This document shows, piece by piece, positions 16,822 to 19,857 of a DNA stretch of 19,857 nt (position 1 is the stretch's first letter; each line of letters starts with the position of its first letter). Position numbers and translations under genes: made by a program. The notes under the pieces are model-generated. The model ran no database searches and was not told the DNA's origin. It worked only from the letters and a program-made list of their open reading frames with translations. Origin of the DNA: Syntrophorhabdaceae bacterium (GTDB lineage Bacteria > Desulfobacterota > Syntrophorhabdia > Syntrophorhabdales > Syntrophorhabdaceae); assembly GCA_026416315.1 (NCBI GenBank), contig JAOAFK010000192.1, positions 1 through 19,857 of the forward strand. The letters run 5' to 3'.

Positions 16822-17916
16822 TCAAATCACCTCCATTAATATCTCGGATAATTCCTTTACTGCGAGTCCTTTTTCCACTGCCTTTTCTTCAAGGGTCATA
16901 ACACAAAAAGGACAGGCAGTGGTAATGATCTCTACACCTTTGGATTGTGCTTCTTCAACACGGGTTTCACTGTTTCTTTTATAATGGGTTTCTACCTCGA
17001 AAAACATCCTTCCGCCGCCGCCTTCACAGCACAGGGATATCTCCTTTGACCTTGAGAATTCCTTTAGGTTTGTATTGTTTATGCTTTTAAGTATATCTCT
17101 TGGTTCCTCAAATATCTTGTTCTGTTTTCCTAAAAAGCACGGGTCATGATAGATTATCTCTTTTTCAAAAGGTTTATGAGGCTTTAAAGCACCTTCTTTT
17201 ATAAGGCCTGAGAGCACCTCTGTATAATGCATAACCTTTATGCCCGTATCGCCATATTCATTTTTCATGGTGTTCATGCAGTGGGGAGAGAGGGCTATGA
17301 TCTCTTTTACACCGTATTCCTTGAAATTCGTTTTGTTCTCTTCCATGAGTTCTTCAAATAAACCGAGTTCCCCGATCCTTCTTATTTCGTTTCCGCAGCA
17401 GCATTCCTCTTCTCCTAATATGCCGAATTCGTAGCCTGCCCTGTGAAGTAATGTGGCTACATTTACAGGTATTACCATGCATCTTGGGTCATAGGCATGG
17501 ACACAACAGAGAAATAATAGCCTTTTATGTTCTGTCTCAGATATATGAGGGACTTTAAAATTCAGTTTTCCTGCCCATTCACCCCGTTTTGATCTGGGTT
17601 TACCCCATGGGTTCTTCTGTACAAAGGTATTCTCCAAAGCCTTCTGGATTGCAAGGGGGATATCTCCATTTTCAACAAGAGTTGACCTTATGTCAATTAC
17701 TACCTCTGATGGTTTTACATCCCTTGGGCAGCGTATCGTGCATGCATTACAGGCAGTACAATACCAGGGAATTGATTCGTCAATGGTATAGCTAAACTGC
17801 TTTTTTCTTACAAGCATCCTTATATTAAAAGGTGTCCTGCCTGACTCAGGACAACCGCCTGTGCATTTTCCGCACTGGATACAAACCAGCACACGACTTG
17901 CCGCCTCATCTTGCAT
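16822..17916 (-). CDS. HdrD-like Fe-S oxidoreductase (HdrC-HdrB fusion) linked to Etf
   Basis: First gene of the operon, 364 residues. The N-terminal dicluster ferredoxin part has C12/15/18/22 and C53/56/59/63. It is followed by two CCG domains. The second is complete (C260, C296-C297, C335, C338; CCEGGGG). The first has C137-C138 and C172-C174 but only C213 where CxxC is expected (PHCMNTM). No transmembrane helices are visible, unlike the membrane-bound Etf:quinone oxidoreductases of this superfamily, so a soluble Etf-linked partner is inferred. AAGGGG a few nt upstream of the ATG serves as ribosome binding site. What its noncubane clusters reduce or oxidise is unknown. Confidence 0.87.
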   Translation of the reverse strand: MQDEAASRVLVCIQCGKCTGGCPESGRTPFNIRMLVRKKQFSYTIDESIPWYCTACNACTIRCPRDVKPSEVVIDIRSTLVENGDIPLAIQKALENTFVQKNPWGKPRSKRGEWAGKLNFKVPHISETEHKRLLFLCCVHAYDPRCMVIPVNVATLLHRAGYEFGILGEEECCCGNEIRRIGELGLFEELMEENKTNFKEYGVKEIIALSPHCMNTMKNEYGDTGIKVMHYTEVLSGLIKEGALKPHKPFEKEIIYHDPCFLGKQNKIFEEPRDILKSINNTNLKEFSRSKEISLCCEGGGGRMFFEVETHYKRNSETRVEEAQSKGVEIITTACPFCVMTLEEKAVEKGLAVKELSEILMEVI

Positions 17917-17946
17917 ATATTACCCCTTAATCAAATTTTTCTGTTA

Positions 17947-17969
17947 AGACCCTAAAAAGATAAGGGTCT
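17947..17969 (-). other. 7-bp stem-loop predicted at the 5' end of the hdr/etf mRNA
   Basis: AGACCCT and AGGGTCT form a perfect 7-bp stem with a 9-nt loop. The T8 tract at 17971-17978 makes it look like a plus-strand terminator. However, the minus-strand sigma-54 promoter predicts a start at about 17969, exactly the outer base of the stem. I therefore read it as a 5'-terminal hairpin on the hdr/etf leader, possibly stabilising the RNA or acting as an operator. Confidence 0.45.
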
Positions 17970-17979
17970 ATTTTTTTTA

Positions 17980-17995
17980 TGCAATGTTTATACCA
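17980..17995 (-). promoter_or_regulatory. Sigma-54 (-24/-12) promoter for the hdr/etf operon
   Basis: Read on the minus strand the sequence is TGGTATAAACATTGCA. It has GG and GC separated by exactly 10 nt, and TTGCA at -12. It matches consensus TGGCAC-N5-TTGCA except at two positions of the -24 box. The predicted start at about 17969 leaves a leader of some 53 nt before the first gene. It agrees at 12 of 17 positions with the opposite-strand promoter at 18178. Support comes from the adjacent sigma-54 activator gene. Confidence 0.65.
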
Positions 17996-18067
17996 TAAAT
18001 GGGAAGAAAATTTTTGCAATAAATTAAGTAGATTATGGGTTTTTTATTTTTTTTACTGTTAGGGATG

Positions 18068-18103
18068 TGTATCATATGGAAACAGTTATGACTATATGAT
18101 ACA
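18068..18103. promoter_or_regulatory. Candidate shared upstream activating sequence (10-bp inverted repeat)
   Basis: Arms TGTATCATAT (18068-18077) and ATATGATACA (18094-18103) are perfect reverse complements separated by 16 nt. An extra TATGA copy lies at 18087-18091. The centre (about 18085) is some 117 bp upstream of both predicted sigma-54 start sites, a normal enhancer distance for NtrC-type activators. The likely ligand is the regulator encoded at 18228, inferred from position. Confidence 0.55.
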
Positions 18104-18177
18104 ATGTGTTTACTTTTTAAACAATTTAGTATTTGTATTAAACAAATTATACTGGGTATTATCGTTTATGTTTACTG

Positions 18178-18194
18178 TGGCATTTAAATTGCTT
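18178..18194 (+). promoter_or_regulatory. Sigma-54 (-24/-12) promoter for the NtrC-type regulator gene
   Basis: TGGCATTTAAATTGCTT matches TGGCAC-N5-TTGCW at all but one position, with GG and GC spaced exactly 10 nt. The predicted start is about 18204, giving a 24-nt leader that contains AAAGGAG (18215-18221) before the ATG. A sigma-54 promoter in front of a sigma-54 activator implies autoregulation. Confidence 0.72.
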
Positions 18195-18227
18195 GATAGT
18201 TTTAGCAGAAAATAAAAGGAGCACATA

Positions 18228-19592
18228 ATGATCAGGGTTTTGATTGTAGATGATGAGATACAGCTTGCCCAGGCATTTAAAAAACAGCTTTCAAAAGAAA
18301 ATATGGAGGTCACCATTGCCACATCAGGTCAAGAGGCCTTAAACAAAGTTGCAGAAGATGATTTTGATGTAGCTGTCCTTGATATAAAATTGCCTGATAT
18401 TGACGGTATTGAATTGTTTTCAAAAATAAGACAATTTGAACCCACCATTGAGGTGGTTATGTTAACTGGATATGCCTCAGTGGATACAGCAATAAAATCC
18501 ATGAAGCTTGGAGCATATGATTATCTTACAAAGCCCTGCAAAACTTCTGAACTATCAAATGTTATATTAAAGGCATATGAAAAAAAATCCCTGAAAGATA
18601 AAAACATCCTCCTTAAAGAGCACATCCAGAGGATCAGTATCCAGGATGAATTTGTTGGGAACAGTAAACAGATGCAAAAAGTTAAAGATCTGATTTCCCT
18701 TGTGGCACCTTCGGATACGCCGGTTCTTATTCAAGGTGAAACAGGCACAGGAAAGGAACTTGCTGCAAGGGCAATCCACAGCTTGAGCCCCAGGGCATCA
18801 AATCCTTTTGTGGCAATAAATTCCAGTGCCCTTCAGGAATCCATGCTTGAAAGCGAGCTTTTTGGATATAAAAAAGGTGCATTCACCGGTGCACACAGCA
18901 ACAAACCTGGTCTCCTTGAAATTGCCAACGAAGGGACTTTTTTTGTTGATGAGATAGGTGATATGACCCCTACCATTCAGGCAAAACTTTTAAGGGTTCT
19001 TGAGAATGGAACTTTTTTAAAATTGGGTGATACAAAAGAAACAAAGGTGAATGTTCGTTTTATATTTGCCACAAATAAAGACCTCACCAACGAAATTAAA
19101 GAAGGGAGATTCAGGAAAGACCTTTTTTTCAGAATGAATGCCTTTGTTATCCATCTTCCACCCCTTAGAGAAAAAAAGGAAGATATACCCCTTTTGACAG
19201 AATATTTTCTTTCAAAGTTTACAAGGCCAGGAAAAAGGAAAATCCTTTCAGAAAGGGCTAAAGAACTTTTAAAGGAATATCACTGGCCTGGAAATGTGAG
19301 GGAGCTTGCAAATGTGATAGAGAGGGCGTGTTTAATAAGTACAGACAGGACAGAAATTTTACCAGAAGATCTCCCTGAAGTGATATTCCATTCAAATTAT
19401 GGACAGCCTCAAAGTATCGATAATATAAATAGAAAATTAGATTCTACCCTCCATAGATTAGAGACAGAGCATATTCTGAGTGTATTGGAATGTGTTGGAG
19501 GGAATAAAAGTAAGGCAGCCCGTATATTGGGTATCAGCAGAAAAAAGCTATACAGTAGACTTGCAGAAATAGAACATAATAGAATCCATTAG
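18228..19592 (+). CDS. NtrC-family sigma-54-dependent response regulator
   Basis: 454 residues. The receiver domain (1-120) has the acidic pair D8-D9, phospho-acceptor D52, T80 and K102. The AAA+ domain (about 142-370) carries Walker A GETGTGKE (170-177), an intact sigma-54-contacting GAFTGA loop (217-222), Walker B FFVDEIGD (238-245), the arginine-finger region and WPGNVREL (353-360). A Fis-type helix-turn-helix lies at about 424-446 (NKSKAARILGISRKKLYSRL). All key residues are intact, so it should be a functional activator. AAAGGAG precedes the ATG. No sensor kinase is in the window, so it is orphan within this view. Placed divergently to the hdr/etf operon, it is its likely activator. Confidence 0.95.
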   Translation: MIRVLIVDDEIQLAQAFKKQLSKENMEVTIATSGQEALNKVAEDDFDVAVLDIKLPDIDGIELFSKIRQFEPTIEVVMLTGYASVDTAIKSMKLGAYDYLTKPCKTSELSNVILKAYEKKSLKDKNILLKEHIQRISIQDEFVGNSKQMQKVKDLISLVAPSDTPVLIQGETGTGKELAARAIHSLSPRASNPFVAINSSALQESMLESELFGYKKGAFTGAHSNKPGLLEIANEGTFFVDEIGDMTPTIQAKLLRVLENGTFLKLGDTKETKVNVRFIFATNKDLTNEIKEGRFRKDLFFRMNAFVIHLPPLREKKEDIPLLTEYFLSKFTRPGKRKILSERAKELLKEYHWPGNVRELANVIERACLISTDRTEILPEDLPEVIFHSNYGQPQSIDNINRKLDSTLHRLETEHILSVLECVGGNKSKAARILGISRKKLYSRLAEIEHNRIH

Positions 19593-19617
19593 AATGCCCC
19601 TAAGGAGGGGCATTCTA
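19590..19617. terminator. Perfect 11-bp dyad between convergent genes
   Basis: TAGAATGCCCC (19590-19600) pairs perfectly with GGGGCATTCTA (19607-19617) around a 6-nt loop; the first three bases are the stop codon of the regulator gene. On the plus side TTTT follows a few bases later. On the minus side an AT-rich run from the convergent gene leads into it and no strong U-tract follows. It probably serves as a shared, possibly bidirectional terminator. Confidence 0.7.
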
Positions 19618-19638
19618 CAATGTTTTAAATTTAAAAAT

Positions 19639-19857
19639 TTACTTCTTGGCAGGTTTCGATTTTGCACCGGCTATTTTTGTTACTGTCATCACACCTTTTA
19701 CATAGGTGGCAGATACCTTATCCCCAACCTTTATATCTGCTGCACTTTTATAACCTTTAAATTTTGCACTGGATATATCAAAAGTTAAAATGCCTTTCTG
19801 GGTTTTAAATGTTAGAAGTTGCCCGTCCACCTTCTCCACTATTCCCACAATCCCTGG
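19639..19857 (-). CDS. Small basic beta-rich protein, DUF5666-like (5' partial)
   Basis: The frame stays open to the right edge (PGIV precedes the first internal GTG at 19848), so the start is outside the window. The visible 72 or so residues show alternating strands: GIVEKVDGQLLTFKT, GILTFDI, KVGDKVSATYV, MTVTKI. This resembles the small OB-like fold of DUF5666-type exported proteins. The tail is lysine- and alanine-rich (GAKSKPAKK). A signal peptide would be upstream and cannot be seen. No function can be given. Confidence 0.65.
   Translation of the reverse strand, partial: PGIVGIVEKVDGQLLTFKTQKGILTFDISSAKFKGYKSAADIKVGDKVSATYVKGVMTVTKIAGAKSKPAKK

Larger units (their letters stand above)
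17917..18227. other. 311-nt divergent intergenic region between the hdr/etf operon and the NtrC-type regulator
   Basis: No gene is visible. The region holds a leader stem-loop (17947-17969), a minus-strand sigma-54-type promoter (17981-17995), T- and A-rich tracts (18008-18055), a perfect 10-bp inverted repeat (18068-18103), an AT-rich stretch with a small dyad ATTTGT-ATTAA-ACAAAT (18131-18147), and a plus-strand sigma-54-type promoter (18178-18194). The direct repeat TTAAACAA (from 18117 and 18138, spaced 21 bp) may be chance. Confidence 0.8.

Noticed and set aside
17947..17978. Intrinsic terminator on the plus strand
   Set aside because: It has stem and T-tract, but no plus-strand gene lies upstream and the sigma-54 start predicted on the minus strand begins at the stem. 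I kept it as a leader hairpin with the terminator reading as the alternative.
18131..18147. ATTTGT-ATTAA-ACAAAT dyad as a Rex operator
   Set aside because: The spacing and core differ from TTGTTAAnnnnTTAACAA, and such dyads are common in AT-rich DNA.

Overview
This is an AT-rich window whose gene content suggests a strictly anaerobic bacterium, most likely a Desulfobacterota-type syntroph or sulfate reducer. That assignment is inferred from the Hdr/Etf redox genes, Rex and NtrC-type sigma-54 control; no marker gene fixes the taxon. No tRNA, rRNA, CRISPR array or insertion sequence is visible.

Left block (1-6385, + strand): a 5'-truncated fibronectin-III protein, then lysA, dapF, dapA and dapB, which cover most of the diaminopimelate/lysine pathway. 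After a 76-nt gap come rex (NADH/NAD+-sensing repressor), a two-helix DUF350-like membrane protein and a lone bioD. Spacing is tight, so this looks like one or two operons.

Central block (6399-17916, - strand): ten tightly packed or overlapping genes, transcribed from 17916 leftwards. In order they are an HdrD-like (HdrC-HdrB fusion) Fe-S protein, etfB, etfA, an HdrA with a whole GltD/NfnB-type NAD(P)H module nested inside it, a second HdrA, mvhD, an FrhB/FdhB-like Fe-S flavoprotein, hdrC, hdrB, and a third divergent HdrA. Together they look like a soluble flavin-based electron-transfer (bifurcating or confurcating) hub. Its possible ports are Etf, NAD(P)H, an FdhB/FrhB-type flavin site and two sets of HdrB-type CCG cluster sites. 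No hydrogenase, formate dehydrogenase catalytic subunit or acyl-CoA dehydrogenase lies in the window, so the real donors and acceptors are unknown.

Right block (17917-19857): a 311-nt divergent intergenic region separates the hdr/etf operon from an NtrC-type sigma-54 activator on the + strand. I read two -24/-12 (sigma-54) promoters here, one per direction. A perfect 10-bp inverted repeat lies between them, about 117 bp from each predicted start site. The simplest reading is that this regulator activates both the redox operon and its own gene from a shared enhancer. The regulator gene ends in a strong dyad shared with a convergent, edge-truncated small basic protein.

The most interesting item is the combination of three different HdrA paralogues, Etf, HdrD, MvhD, an FdhB-like protein and HdrBC in one 11.5-kb operon under apparent shared-enhancer sigma-54 control.
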